64,000 nucleotides of DNA from Thermoflavimicrobium dichotomicum (GCF_900114055.1 NZ_FORR01000007.1:93876-157875); one strand, 5' to 3'; shown: positions 1 through 8,945, counted from the stretch's first letter. The notes: generated by a model not told the origin, from the sequence alone. Made by a program: numbers and translations.

Positions 1-109
1 CAGTATGAATCGGTCCATGGAAACTTTTTTTCTTGCCAAAAGATTGAAAAAGATCTTCGCTTACTTGCAACTTCTCTAAAAATGCATCGCATAAATCGGT
101 TGTTTTCAT
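1..109 (-). CDS. rraA: RraA family protein, N-terminal part only
   Basis: The gene starts at ATG 109 on the minus strand and runs off the left edge, leaving 36 codons. The protein opens MKTTDLCDAF and continues LQVSEDLFQSFG then FHGPI, the typical start of the RraA/dimethylmenaquinone methyltransferase-like family (regulator of RNase E activity, or HMG/CHA aldolase-like proteins). An AGGGTGG ribosome binding site lies 5 bases upstream. The A/T-rich stretch at 110-200 should hold its promoter; a TATAAT is seen around 150. Family assignment is good; function (RNase regulator or aldolase) cannot be decided from 36 residues. Confidence 0.75.
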   Translation of the reverse strand, partial: MKTTDLCDAFLEKLQVSEDLFQSFGKKKSFHGPIHT

Positions 110-296
110 CAAACCACCCTTTTATTAAATAGAAAGTTGTTTAATATTATAATACTTTCACAAACAAAAAAGAAAAAAATGGAGGCAGAATAATTGAAAA
201 ATATATGAATAAAATAAATCTTTTTATTGAATAACCCACTGGCTGACAAGTAAGCGGGCCCATACAACTATTGCGACATATCATATGCCTCTAAAA

Positions 297-332
297 ACAT
301 CAACCCGTACCGCTTTGTTTGCGATACGGGTT
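297..332 (-). terminator. Rho-independent terminator after spoIIIAH
   Basis: Arms AACCCGTACCGC (302-313) and GCGATACGGGTT (321-332) pair around a TTTGTTT loop. Read on the minus strand the hairpin is followed by GATGTTTTTAG. It would end the spoIIIA transcript about 85 bases past the spoIIIAH stop. Confidence 0.65.
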
Positions 333-335
333 AGA

Positions 336-379
336 ATCCATCCCGAAGCGCGGGAAACGTATCCATATTTTCAGGATAG
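336..379 (+). repeat. Partial copy of dispersed hairpin repeat (family 1)
   Basis: The stretch CCATCCCGAAGCGCGGGAAA followed by CGTATCCATATTTTCAGGATAG closely matches the right part of the repeat copies at 6832-6947 and 38784-38892 and, inverted, near 25590. The left hairpin arm is missing here. Confidence 0.6.
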
Positions 380-417
380 TCTCTCCTATGGCAAGTCAGG
401 CAGGCTATTGCTTATTT

Positions 418-981
418 TTACTTTACATACGCTACCGAGATTTGATTCGCTGCTACATCCATATGCTGACGAACCAGGCTGATCAGTTTCACAGCTTGTG
501 TTTTACTCAAATTCTCACTTTGCACAATCACATCCACATGCTCATCATTGATAATAACAACTGCATCCTGATATCCTTCTTTACGAATCAACTCTTCCAA
601 TACATTTTCCTGCTTTTCGAGTTGTGTCAGCTGATTTACTTTTTGCTCTGCTTCTTTGATTTGCTGCTTGGAAGATTTCGGGTTGGACAAAATTTTCATG
701 TACTCTTCTGTCATTTTTCCTCTGAGAGTGGTGCGCTGCAGCTGATAAGCAAGCAAATAATCACTTTCTGGCTTCCCTTTCAGTGCCTCTTTCCCCTTGC
801 TGGTAGACGCTGGTTGATCCAATGCCTTGATATCCACTTGAATTTGATCATTTTTGTTGCCCTTTTCCTTGGCCAGTTCTCCTGCTGGCTCAACCGGCCC
901 CGTAGCAATATAGTAAGCAGACAAGACCACCATTAGAGTAAGCATGGTCACTAACCAAACTGTTTGTTTGTTTACCTGCAT
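418..981 (-). CDS. spoIIIAH: Stage III sporulation protein AH
   Basis: A 187-residue protein with one N-terminal membrane segment (about residues 8-26, VWLVTMLTLMVVLSAYYIA) and a large extracellular domain. In B. subtilis SpoIIIAH sits in the mother-cell membrane, binds SpoIIQ from the forespore and forms the A-Q channel or feeding tube; its C-terminal part has the ring-building fold of the YscJ/FliF family. Here the C-terminal stretch (VVIINDEHVDVIV... LVRQHMDVAANQISV) fits that domain, and a charged helix precedes it. Last gene of the eight-gene operon, 11 bases after spoIIIAG. Confidence 0.93.
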   Translation of the reverse strand: MQVNKQTVWLVTMLTLMVVLSAYYIATGPVEPAGELAKEKGNKNDQIQVDIKALDQPASTSKGKEALKGKPESDYLLAYQLQRTTLRGKMTEEYMKILSNPKSSKQQIKEAEQKVNQLTQLEKQENVLEELIRKEGYQDAVVIINDEHVDVIVQSENLSKTQAVKLISLVRQHMDVAANQISVAYVK

Positions 982-992
982 AAAACATCCTC

Positions 993-1610
993 CTATCCTT
1001 TTGGTAATACAGAAATGCGATGGATGGGTACATCCAGGGTTCGCTGGATGGCTTCAATGACTGCTGCTTTCACTTGCAAATCTTCTACGCCGCGTGCCAC
1101 GACAAGAACGCCACGAATTTTTGGTTTTAAACGTTTGACCACCATGGGTTGTTCACCATCCTCTCCCCGATAAGTGGCTGTCTTCTTTTCACTGTTCGTT
1201 TGTTGGATGGTTCGATTTCCACCTTTCGGATCTGCTTCATTCGTTATTTGTGAAGATTCTCTGGTTTCTACATGCACCACTTCTTCTTCGGTGGAATCAA
1301 GATTGACCATAACGGAAACATCATCGACACCCACAATCTTGCTCAATACATCTGCGAGCTGGGCTTCGTATTTTTTTTCATAGTCAACCATGCCCATCTC
1401 TTTATTAGAAGACGGCTGACGGGTGTTGTTCTGAAAGGATGGAGCAGATAATCCTCTTGGCTTGCCGTCTTCTTCTTCTACTTGTATAAAGGAAGCCAGG
1501 ATCATGATTCCGATTCCTAAACATCCCAACAGCAAAATCCAGCGGAATGTATTTTTTTTCTTCTCACCACCCATTTTTTGCTCCATTTTTTCAAGCCACT
1601 TTTGCAGCAC
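993..1610 (-). CDS. spoIIIAG: Stage III sporulation protein AG
   Basis: Membrane-anchored ring component of the SpoIIIA-SpoIIQ complex. A single membrane segment (WILLLGCLGIGIMILASF) follows a basic N-terminus, then a linker and a ring-building domain containing YEKKYEAQLADVLSKIVGVDDVSVMVNLDS and RGVLVVARGVEDL. I chose GTG 1610 (205 residues) because GGGAGGGAG sits just upstream of it; an ATG at 1625 is in frame but has almost no ribosome binding site. Lies between spoIIIAF (17 bases away) and spoIIIAH. Confidence 0.9.
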   Translation of the reverse strand: MLQKWLEKMEQKMGGEKKKNTFRWILLLGCLGIGIMILASFIQVEEEDGKPRGLSAPSFQNNTRQPSSNKEMGMVDYEKKYEAQLADVLSKIVGVDDVSVMVNLDSTEEEVVHVETRESSQITNEADPKGGNRTIQQTNSEKKTATYRGEDGEQPMVVKRLKPKIRGVLVVARGVEDLQVKAAVIEAIQRTLDVPIHRISVLPKG

Positions 1611-1627
1611 ACCACTCCCTCCCATCT

Positions 1628-2260
1628 TTATACAGGTTGTTCCACTTGTACATGCACTTTGGACGGCATCACCTGCCAGGTTTGCATGATATATTCGGCG
1701 ATCTGTTTTTCCAATGTTTTATTTTCTCTGACTTTTGACGGTGTTGTAGATTCTTTTATCTCCACATGAACAGGTTCAATTGGCTTCATCTTTGAAAAAG
1801 CATTTTTATTGTTCAGTTTCATCCGTGTAATCATCTCAATTTGCATGATTTCAGGAGCTTTTTGCTGATTCCAGTCTGTTTTTACTTTGGCACGCACCAC
1901 CTCCACACCAAATTTGGTTTGCACATGTTGAATCATGATTTGTTCCATCGATTTTTCTGTTTGCTGTTGAATCATCGTATCTTGTGATCGTTTTAGGGTC
2001 TCTGTTTTTTCTCTGATCTCTGGAAGGGAAGCCATTTCTTTTCCGTCCCATCCCTTTTTTAAAGCAACAGCAAGGTGGGACAGGTTTGAATCATTTTTGA
2101 GAAGCTGAAAAATCGGGGATAGTATCGCCATGATGATGAGTAACCCCATTACCAACTTTACATACCGATCCATCGAATGATTCGGCAAGATCAAATCAAA
2201 AAATGTGGCAATTAGCACCAATAAAATAATCTGTTTGAGCCAGTCGCTAATCCATTCCAC
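1628..2260 (-). CDS. spoIIIAF: Stage III sporulation protein AF
   Basis: A 210-residue protein with two N-terminal membrane segments (IILLVLIATFFDLILP and VMGLLIIMAILSPIFQL) followed by a soluble, charged domain. This is the layout of SpoIIIAF, a basal component of the sporulation secretion-like channel. The start is GTG at 2260, 8 bases after the spoIIIAE stop. The position between AE and AG supports the call. Confidence 0.9.
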   Translation of the reverse strand: MEWISDWLKQIILLVLIATFFDLILPNHSMDRYVKLVMGLLIIMAILSPIFQLLKNDSNLSHLAVALKKGWDGKEMASLPEIREKTETLKRSQDTMIQQQTEKSMEQIMIQHVQTKFGVEVVRAKVKTDWNQQKAPEIMQIEMITRMKLNNKNAFSKMKPIEPVHVEIKESTTPSKVRENKTLEKQIAEYIMQTWQVMPSKVHVQVEQPV

Positions 2261-2268
2261 CTTTTCAC

Positions 2269-3456
2269 CTACCTCATCATCATCGAGATATTACCAGAGG
2301 CGATAATAATGGATACGGCAAGAAAAAACATGAGTCCCACTGTAGCAAGTGCAGCAAAAATGTAAACAAATGTCTTGCCAATCGTAGATAAACTTTCGAT
2401 GATCGGGCTATTTCCCATCGGCTGCATGATCGCTGCAGAGAATTGATAAATAAAAGCCAATGAAAGGATCTTTATAGCAGGAAAAGCACTGATCAGAAGC
2501 AGGATAATCACCCCAGCCAGTCCAATTGTATTTTTAACGAGTAAAGATGCACTGACTACCGTATCCGCTGCTTCTGAAATGGTTCGTCCTACTACAGGTA
2601 CAAAGTTACCCGTAATATATTTGGCTGTACGGATCGTAACACCATCGGTTACCGCAGCTGTGACTCCCTGTATAGAAAGTACGCCCAAAAAGATGGTTAG
2701 CATTCCACCTAGCAAAGTAATGCCAATTTTTTTAAGCAAACCAGCTAATTGGTTTACCTTGTATTTTTCAGATAAACTGCTGACAATACTCAAGATCGTC
2801 GAAAGAAAGAACAAAGGAAAAATGAAGAGATAAATGATGGTTCCAATCATATGAATCATGAAAATGATCAAAGGATGAAACAGTGTCACTGACCCAAAAT
2901 TTCCCATTGTCCCAAGCAGAGTCAACATCAGGGGAATCAACGCCAACATGAAATCCACCATATGCTGAATGGCCTGTTTGGCTGAATCCACTGCAATATA
3001 AAAGCTGTCTACAGCCAGGATAATGATCACCATAAACACAATGGCATAAGCAACTTTACTCACCTGGTTCTGTTCAAAAGCGGTTTGGAGCGTTTGAAGA
3101 ATCATGCAGAAAACGGCCAAGACGATAATCGTGCCAAGAATTTTTCCATTGTATATCACTTCGTGAAATAAATAACGCCCTAGCGCAGCCAGTACTTCTT
3201 TCATACTCCATTTTTCTGACAGCAATAAATCAAAGAGGCTTGGCAGATTTTTTTGCTGAAAAAAACGGCCATATTCGTTCTGTAAATATTGCCAGAATGA
3301 TTCCACTTCTTCAACTTGCAATTGATTTAATTGCGAACGAATGATTTCATTTGTGACAGAATTGCCCTGATTCCCCTCTCCTTCTGCATACACAGTGCCA
3401 GGTAGAATCATCCATACCATCCATAGAAATATAAGGAGCCAACTTAGGCGCTGCAT
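2269..3456 (-). CDS. spoIIIAE: Stage III sporulation protein AE
   Basis: A polytopic membrane protein of 395 residues. It opens with a signal-like segment ending PGTVYAEG, then a soluble stretch, then seven or eight hydrophobic helices. SpoIIIAE is the largest membrane subunit of the spoIIIA complex that keeps forespore gene expression going after engulfment. ATG 3456 is chosen because AAAGGTG lies 6 bases upstream; a GTG three codons earlier is the alternative. The gap to spoIIIAD is 11 bases. Confidence 0.92.
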   Translation of the reverse strand: MQRLSWLLIFLWMVWMILPGTVYAEGEGNQGNSVTNEIIRSQLNQLQVEEVESFWQYLQNEYGRFFQQKNLPSLFDLLLSEKWSMKEVLAALGRYLFHEVIYNGKILGTIIVLAVFCMILQTLQTAFEQNQVSKVAYAIVFMVIIILAVDSFYIAVDSAKQAIQHMVDFMLALIPLMLTLLGTMGNFGSVTLFHPLIIFMIHMIGTIIYLFIFPLFFLSTILSIVSSLSEKYKVNQLAGLLKKIGITLLGGMLTIFLGVLSIQGVTAAVTDGVTIRTAKYITGNFVPVVGRTISEAADTVVSASLLVKNTIGLAGVIILLLISAFPAIKILSLAFIYQFSAAIMQPMGNSPIIESLSTIGKTFVYIFAALATVGLMFFLAVSIIIASGNISMMMR

Positions 3457-3467
3457 CTCACTCACCT

Positions 3468-3857
3468 TTAAGCAGGTAATATTTGCACAATCGTTTCTAT
3501 AATTACTGTGATGATCGGGATCGCCATCACCATAATGAGCAATTTTCCTGCCATTTCAATTTTGGAAGCGATCGATCCTTGCCCTGCATCTCGTGTCACT
3601 TGTGCTCCAAATTCAGCAATATATGCTATTCCAACGATTTTTAAGATGGTCTCGAAAAAGAGGTTATTGACATGTGCTTGAGTGGCTAAATGCTCTAACA
3701 CTCGGATCACTTCAGCAATCTTTCCAGCCAGGGCGATAAAAATGATGATTCCTGTAAAGGTTGCAAGCAAAAAAGCAAAAACCGGTTTTTGTTCCTTAAG
3801 GACCAAGACAAGAAAAGTGACAATGATCCCAATTCCAACCACCTGGATAATTTCCAA
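3468..3857 (-). CDS. spoIIIAD: Stage III sporulation protein AD
   Basis: A 129-residue hydrophobic protein with four predicted membrane segments, including VVGIGIIVTFLVLVL and FAFLLATFTGIIIFIALAG, plus FGAQVTRDAGQGSIASKIEMAGK between helices. It resembles SpoIIIAC over its N-terminal half, as in other Bacillales. The start is TTG 3857 preceded by GGGGAGAT. Position 16 bases after spoIIIAC confirms the identity. Confidence 0.92.
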   Translation of the reverse strand: MEIIQVVGIGIIVTFLVLVLKEQKPVFAFLLATFTGIIIFIALAGKIAEVIRVLEHLATQAHVNNLFFETILKIVGIAYIAEFGAQVTRDAGQGSIASKIEMAGKLLIMVMAIPIITVIIETIVQILPA

Positions 3858-3873
3858 GCGGATCTCCCCCTAT

Positions 3874-4080
3874 CTATGAACGGAAGAGGAACACATTTTT
3901 AATCGTTTGAAACAAATCCTGAATCAGCATCGCAATCATAAATAAAACCACACCAAACCCAAACAAAGTGACCCAATGGGCAAAATCCTCTTTTCCCATT
4001 TGCTTCAACACTGTATGAATCATCGCCACGATAATCCCAATTCCAGCAATTTGAAAAACAGCATCCACATTGTATGGCAT
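3874..4080 (-). CDS. spoIIIAC: Stage III sporulation protein AC
   Basis: A 68-residue protein with two membrane helices (FQIAGIGIIVAMIHTVL and LFGFGVVLFMIAMLIQDLF). Size, sequence and place between AB and AD match SpoIIIAC, a small integral membrane part of the mother-cell complex. A GGGGAGG site lies 5 bases before ATG 4080. Confidence 0.92.
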   Translation of the reverse strand: MPYNVDAVFQIAGIGIIVAMIHTVLKQMGKEDFAHWVTLFGFGVVLFMIAMLIQDLFQTIKNVFLFRS

Positions 4081-4091
4081 ACAAACCTCCC

Positions 4092-4613
4092 CTAATACAT
4101 CAAGATGATGATCAATACTCCACAGAGGATGCCGACAGTTTTACACATCTTCTCATACTGCCCCTGCTCTTCACGTGCCTTCATTTCCTCCACTTCTAAA
4201 TTGCTTTTGGCCACTCTGACATGTTGCAATTGATCTTCACGATCAGACCGGCCCAGTGTCTGGCAAAAGTGCAGCAAAACAAGTTTTTCCGGCTTTTTCA
4301 TTGTAGTGTGTGGCCACTGTTGCTCAATAGCCTGTTGAAAACATTCATATGTAGAAGCACCATCCATCTGTTTGAGGTTTTCAGCACATCTAGCAAAAAT
4401 CGCTGAAATCGCTCCATCCATACGCTCTGCAATCGCTTCACAAGCTTCGATCAATGGACGGGTTCCGTAACCGATTTCAGTCTCCAATAAAGATAGAGCT
4501 GAGCGCAATTGCCGTATTTGCTGGGGACGTTCCCGATAATTCCGAGCCAGGAAAAATCCTGCCCAAGAAGCCGCCAATAGCACCATACATGCTCCAGCCA
4601 ATTTGATGATCAT
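4092..4613 (-). CDS. spoIIIAB: Stage III sporulation protein AB
   Basis: A 173-residue protein with an N-terminal membrane segment (LAGACMVLLAASWAGFFLA), a helical domain beginning RPQQIRQLRSALSLLETEI, and a C-terminal hydrophobic tail (VGILCGVLIIILM). SpoIIIAB resembles the GspF/PilC-type inner-membrane subunit of type II secretion and type IV pilus systems, fitting the SpoIIIAA ATPase next to it. The ATG overlaps the spoIIIAA stop as ATGA, indicating translational coupling. Confidence 0.92.
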   Translation of the reverse strand: MIIKLAGACMVLLAASWAGFFLARNYRERPQQIRQLRSALSLLETEIGYGTRPLIEACEAIAERMDGAISAIFARCAENLKQMDGASTYECFQQAIEQQWPHTTMKKPEKLVLLHFCQTLGRSDREDQLQHVRVAKSNLEVEEMKAREEQGQYEKMCKTVGILCGVLIIILMY

Positions 4614-5578
4614 TTACTGATCACCTGATGCCTCATCAGCAAAGGCTTCAGTGATCGATCATAGATCCCTTCCACTGTTCCTGGACCACGCCGGCGGCTG
4701 AGAACGACAATCCGTGTAAATACCCCTTCCCGAATCAACTCGGATAAAATGGGGCGATGACAGATCTCTTCAATGGAACTCCCATGAGCTGTTGTAAATA
4801 GATGTACACCTGAGCAAATCGCTTCGTGGACGGCTACACTATCTTCCATCCGGCCAATCTCATCAACTACCAAAATCTCTGGTGACATCGAACGAATCAT
4901 CATCATCATGCCTTCCGCTTTGGGACAAGCATCTAACACATCGGTTCTCGGTCCAACATCATGCTGAGGCACTCCATCCACACATCCGGCAATCTCTGAT
5001 CGCTCATCCACAATTCCTACTTTATGGGAACGAAAACGTGAGCCACCTGTACTGGCCAATCTGGCGAGATCACGAATCAGGGTGGTTTTCCCGCACTGCG
5101 GTGGAGAAACCAAAAGAAGGTTTTCAACCTGTTCTCCATCCAGCAGATAAGGAACCAAGCCCTCCCCCACGCCGATCACTTGTCTGGCGATGCGAATATT
5201 AAACCCGGCCACTTCACGAATGTGCTTTACATTTCCGTTCTCGACAACCACCTTCCCGACCAGTCCGATGCGATGTCCCCCTTCGACCGTAACATATCCG
5301 CGGCGTAATTCCTCCTCCATCGCATACAGGGAGTGTTGGCTGATCAAATTGAGCATCTTCTGGCAATGTTCTTTGGTTGGAATCATGCTATCTTTGGGTT
5401 GCATACTTAATTGGCATGTCCGACTGACAAACCAGGATTGCTCAGAAGTAATCACTTCCAATGGTCGGCCTTGCCTTACCCGAATTTCCTCCAAACATCC
5501 GAGGATCGTGCGAGGAAGCGACTGAATCAGCTCCCGGATGGACAGGGGAAGAATTTGATAAATGGCTTTCAAAAGCAT
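4610..5578 (-). CDS. spoIIIAA: Stage III sporulation protein AA, secretion-type ATPase
   Basis: A 322-residue RecA-like ATPase thought to power the spoIIIA channel in the mother cell. The Walker A motif is SPPQCGKTT (about residue 160) and Walker B is ILVVDEIGR. The N-terminal part has the LEEIRVRQGRPLEV motif of the family. ATG 5578 is chosen because CAGGAGGTGT lies directly upstream; a longer in-frame start at 5617 lacks such a site. First gene of the operon; its sigma-E type promoter should lie in 5580-5690 but I could not define it. Confidence 0.94.
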   Translation of the reverse strand: MLLKAIYQILPLSIRELIQSLPRTILGCLEEIRVRQGRPLEVITSEQSWFVSRTCQLSMQPKDSMIPTKEHCQKMLNLISQHSLYAMEEELRRGYVTVEGGHRIGLVGKVVVENGNVKHIREVAGFNIRIARQVIGVGEGLVPYLLDGEQVENLLLVSPPQCGKTTLIRDLARLASTGGSRFRSHKVGIVDERSEIAGCVDGVPQHDVGPRTDVLDACPKAEGMMMMIRSMSPEILVVDEIGRMEDSVAVHEAICSGVHLFTTAHGSSIEEICHRPILSELIREGVFTRIVVLSRRRGPGTVEGIYDRSLKPLLMRHQVISK

Positions 5579-5689
5579 ACACCTCCTGTCCACATTTTTT
5601 CTTTTTACCTCATTCATATGGGAAGCTGGGAATGATTATGACAAGCATAAAAAAAGAGCGAATGATTTAATTAGAGGAAGTACTCAACA

Positions 5690-5815
5690 TATTTTACGAA
5701 AGGGGACATCCTAATGAGGTAAAGAGAGTTAATGCGCCTTTAGCGCTTGGCTCCCCCTCTAATCAGGAAGGGATTAGTGAAATTCCTAATAATAATAACT
5801 ATCCTAAAGGATGAT
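5690..5815 (+). other. Structured leader upstream of uppP
   Basis: This stretch folds into several hairpins: GAGTTAATGCGC with GCGCTTGGCTC (5726-5754, one bulged base and G-U pairs), TAATC with GATTA (5760-5776), and TATCCT with AGGAT (5811 on). It lies 100-200 bases before the uppP start, with A/T-rich sequence between. I do not recognise a known riboswitch class. It may be a regulatory leader or a relic repeat. Confidence 0.3.
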
Positions 5816-5897
5816 ATTTCATAAAATCGTATAATTTTTTCTATAATATTTTGTATTATAATGTGTTTCGTTATTAAATCATTCAAGGTGTGAAAAT

Positions 5898-6709
5898 ATG
5901 AATATTATGGACATTATTATTGGCTTCATCCTTGGGAGTGTCGAAGGTCTAACGGAATTTGCCCCTGTATCTTCAACTGGACATATGATCCTGGTAGGTC
6001 ATTTATTAGGTTTTGAAGGTACAGTAAGAGCAACAACTTTTGAAGTCGTGGTTCAGTTGGGATCTATTCTTGCAGTAGTCGTTGCTTTTTGGAAACGAAT
6101 CTTAAATATTGTAGGATTACGCAAAATCGAAACAGAGGATCAGGATATGGGAAAATTAAGCTACATCCATATCTTGATAGGAATTCTTCCTTTTTTTCTC
6201 CTTGGTGCTGTCTTTTACAACTTTATTAAAACCCTATTCTCTCCACAAACCGTTGTCGTTTCACTTATTGCCGGTGGGATACTTATGTTGGTTGCTGAAG
6301 GTTTTCGAAAGCCAAGACCAACCGCAACAACATTAGATCAAATTACATATAAGCAGGCACTAGGAATGGGTTGTTTCAATGCTTAGCCCTTGTTCCTGGT
6401 TTCTCTAGAATGGGCGCAACCCTTTCAGGTGGACTATTAGTTGGAATGAATCACAAAACAGCTTCCGAGTTTTCCTTTATTATGGCCGTTCCTATTATGG
6501 TTGCTGCATCTGGTAAAGATTTATTTGAAAGCTGGAGCCATCTGAGTGTATATGATTTGCCTCTGTTTATCACAGGTTTCCTTACTGCATTTTTTGTTGC
6601 CCTGTTGTCTATTCGCTTTTTTTTACAAATCATTAATAAAGTAAAATCAGTTCCCTTTGCTATCTATCGTTTTATATTAGCAGCTCTCTTTTGGATTTTT
6701 TTACTCTAA
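5898..6709 (+). pseudogene. uppP: Undecaprenyl-diphosphatase, frameshifted
   Basis: UppP/BacA dephosphorylates undecaprenyl pyrophosphate so the lipid carrier can be reused for cell-wall synthesis; bacitracin targets its substrate. The first reading frame (5898-6386) carries the EGLTEF and SSTGHM motifs and ends [11 protein letters not shown]. The second frame (from TTG 6371) resumes [21 protein letters not shown] and continues to 6709. The two halves join perfectly if one G is restored in the GGG run near 6368-6370, giving an intact protein of about 270 residues with several membrane helices. The usual PGxSRSG motif reads PGFSRMG. It could be a true null, phase variation, or a sequencing error in a homopolymer. 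Confidence 0.85.
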
Positions 6710-6759
6710 TTTACAAAAAGCAGCCCAAACTGTTTCTTCCAAGAGAGCATCAGCTTCTT

Positions 6760-6947
6760 GAAAAAGTTTCCGTTATACACCGGGTATGTTATCAGACCCT
6801 CATGTTGCCGAGCAACATCGTCAGAGTATTTTCTATAAAGCGGAGGGATGGGTTCCTTACGGAGTGACTGTGATGGTACAGAAGTCGTCACGGAGGAAGG
6901 TACCCATCCCGAAGCGCTAGAAAAACGTATCCATATTTTCAGGATAG
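6760..6947 (+). repeat. Composite dispersed hairpin repeat
   Basis: The right part (6832-6947) is a hairpin repeat with near-complementary arms GGGATGGGTTCCTT and AAGGTACCCATCCC and an inner GTGAC/GTCAC pair. The left part (6762-6830) is a degraded inverse copy of the family 2 repeat, with GTTATACACCGGGTATGTTATCAG, followed by a linker containing GTTGCCGAGCAAC. The same composite occurs inverted at 25590-25782. Short ORFs through it are unlikely to be genes. Confidence 0.7.
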
Positions 6948-7050
6948 CCTCACGCTCTTTCAAGAGAGCGTTTTATTTGACGCATTTACTATGTACCAAC
7001 ACCTAAAACAAGAAAGGGTTCCTTTTAATCCAGAACCCTTGTTCCCATCT

Positions 7051-7455
7051 TTAACTGATCGTTTCATCCACTCCACTACGCTGCGGTTCGATCTCTGTCG
7101 CATCTTCCACTACCAAAACGGTATGACATTTCGGACATAATACCTCGATTTCATCATCTGCAATGTCATCTTCATCAACCAGTACTTCTTCTCCACATTC
7201 TGGACAAACCACTTCAATTAATCCTTCTTCATCATCCAAATCTCCATAAAAGGCCAATTCCAACTCATTTAAGTCTTCATCCACTTCTTCCACATATTCT
7301 TCCAATTCCCTCAGTCGAGCTTCTACATGCTGGTTGGCTTCGACCAATTCATCCAATGTATCAAGTAAACGATTCAAGGCTTTTCGATCCAGTTCCGGAT
7401 TTCCTTCACAAAGGCCTCGAACATAAGCCAGTTCTCGTCTCAGACGCTCATACAT
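7051..7455 (-). CDS. CD1247 N-terminal-domain protein with zinc ribbon
   Basis: A 134-residue acidic cytosolic protein. Residues about 1-70 form a helical/coiled region (YERLRRELAYVRGLCEG, then a Glu-rich stretch) typical of the CD1247 N-terminal domain family of Firmicutes. The C-terminal part holds two CxxC pairs, CPECGEEV and CPKCHTVL, a zinc-ribbon signature. ATG 7455 follows GAAGGTGAACAAC; a GTG three codons earlier is possible. Function is unknown; the family resembles small RNA-polymerase or nucleic-acid associated factors only in having a ribbon. Confidence 0.75.
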   Translation of the reverse strand: MYERLRRELAYVRGLCEGNPELDRKALNRLLDTLDELVEANQHVEARLRELEEYVEEVDEDLNELELAFYGDLDDEEGLIEVVCPECGEEVLVDEDDIADDEIEVLCPKCHTVLVVEDATEIEPQRSGVDETIS

Positions 7456-7585
7456 GTTGTTCACCTTCTTTTTTATGGTTTAACATCACTAGTTTCGCCC
7501 ACTTGCTGTTTTCACATTCCTTTCAATAATTGGGATCAATCAGGGTATGCTAACAACAACACGGTTAAAATCAGAGGTGACATGT

Positions 7586-8857
7586 ATGACTTCGTCAGAG
7601 ACGCATAACAATAAGCCCACAACCGCTGCTTTGATTACCCTGAGCTTTATTCCACTGATTATGGTGTTGGGCAACTCCATGATCATTCCTGCACTGCCTG
7701 TGATTGAAAAAGCTCTGGATATTACTTCCTTACAAGTAAGCTTGCTTATTACCTTGTTTTCCATCCCGGCTGGTATCGTCATCCCGATTACAGGTATTTT
7801 GGCTGATCGAGTTGGGCGAAAAAAAGTCATCTTCTTCAGCTTGCTTCTTTATGGGATCGGGGGACTTTTAGCTGGCATTTCCGCTCTTGTCAATGGAGGG
7901 TCTTATCCATTTTTACTAGCTTCCCGTATCTTGCAAGGAATCGGTGCAGCAGGTACATCTCCCATTGCGATGGTTTTAATTAGTGATCTTTACCAAAAAG
8001 AAGAGCGCAGCAAGGCACTTGGCATCAATGAAGCTTCCAATGCATTTGGAAAAGTATTAAGTCCCATTTTTGGATCATTGCTATTGTTGATATCCTGGTA
8101 TGCCATGTTTTTTGTTTTTCCACTCCTTTGTCTTCCAATCGCCATTGCCCTATGGAAAGTGATCAAAGAGCCGGTTCATAAACAAAAACCACTGCCATTA
8201 AAACAATATTGGCTGGATATCCGCAAAATTTTCCAGCGCAAAGGAAAATGGCTGGTAACCGCCTTTTTGGCTGGATCTCTTGCATTGTTTACCATGTTTG
8301 GGGTGCTCTTTTATTTATCGGATACACTTGAGAAAACCTATCATATTGTCGGAATCAAAAAAGGGTTTATTTTAGCCATCCCACTACTGGCTTTATGTTT
8401 AGTCGCCTATTGGACTGGGAGTCATGTAAAAAATCAAACCAGCCAAATGAAAAAATTCATTTTACTGGGACTGGGAGTCATGGCTGGCTTTATTGTAACC
8501 ATGCCCTGGATTACGCAAATGGTCTGGTTGATTGCTGTCGCATTCGGACTGGGCATTGGTGCTGGACTTATTCTCCCTTGTCTCAACACATTAATCACTT
8601 CGGCCATCGGTGTTCAGGAACGAGGGATCATTACCTCTCTTTATGGCAGTGTCCGTTTTCTGGGAGTGGCTTTCGGGCCACCCACATTTGAAACATTATC
8701 CAATCGCCCTTATCTGTTATTTTTTGGACTATCTGCTCTATTTATCCTTATAGCTGTAGCCGCAGCCATCTTTATACATCAACCTCAACGTCTGCGCGGA
8801 AAAGATGGTCAATATCGTCTTTTGATCCGCAAGGAACGATTTCAACCATCGAGTTAA
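7586..8857 (+). CDS. MFS transporter
   Basis: A 423-residue membrane protein with about 12 helices. The loop between helices 2 and 3 carries GILADRVGRKKV, the major facilitator signature, and the N-terminal helix has MVLGNSMIIPALPVIE, as in drug/proton antiporters. Start ATG 7586 is preceded by AGAGGTGAC; an upstream in-frame start at 7547 is less likely. It lies 88 bases before a phosphosulfolactate synthase gene on the same strand, so it may export a related sulfonate, but drug efflux is equally possible. Confidence 0.85.
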   Translation: MTSSETHNNKPTTAALITLSFIPLIMVLGNSMIIPALPVIEKALDITSLQVSLLITLFSIPAGIVIPITGILADRVGRKKVIFFSLLLYGIGGLLAGISALVNGGSYPFLLASRILQGIGAAGTSPIAMVLISDLYQKEERSKALGINEASNAFGKVLSPIFGSLLLLISWYAMFFVFPLLCLPIAIALWKVIKEPVHKQKPLPLKQYWLDIRKIFQRKGKWLVTAFLAGSLALFTMFGVLFYLSDTLEKTYHIVGIKKGFILAIPLLALCLVAYWTGSHVKNQTSQMKKFILLGLGVMAGFIVTMPWITQMVWLIAVAFGLGIGAGLILPCLNTLITSAIGVQERGIITSLYGSVRFLGVAFGPPTFETLSNRPYLLFFGLSALFILIAVAAAIFIHQPQRLRGKDGQYRLLIRKERFQPSS

Positions 8858-8945
8858 CTTCAGTTTTACTGCTTTGGTTTTACTCCCCTTTTTCCAGGCA
8901 TACAATGTCCTAGAAACCATGGAGAAAGAGGGAGTTTATTTTTTT

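Noticed and set aside
319..936. Plus-strand ORF overlapping spoIIIAH
   Set aside because: Antisense to a conserved sporulation gene and begins within a repeat fragment.
6360..6380. Programmed frameshift in uppP
   Set aside because: No slippery heptamer or downstream pseudoknot is seen, and uppP is not known to use recoding; a simple one-base loss explains it.
6706..6963. Minus-strand ORF across the composite repeat
   Set aside because: It lies in a hairpin repeat found elsewhere, has no ribosome binding site, and the similar reading at 25509-25832 comes from the repeat itself.
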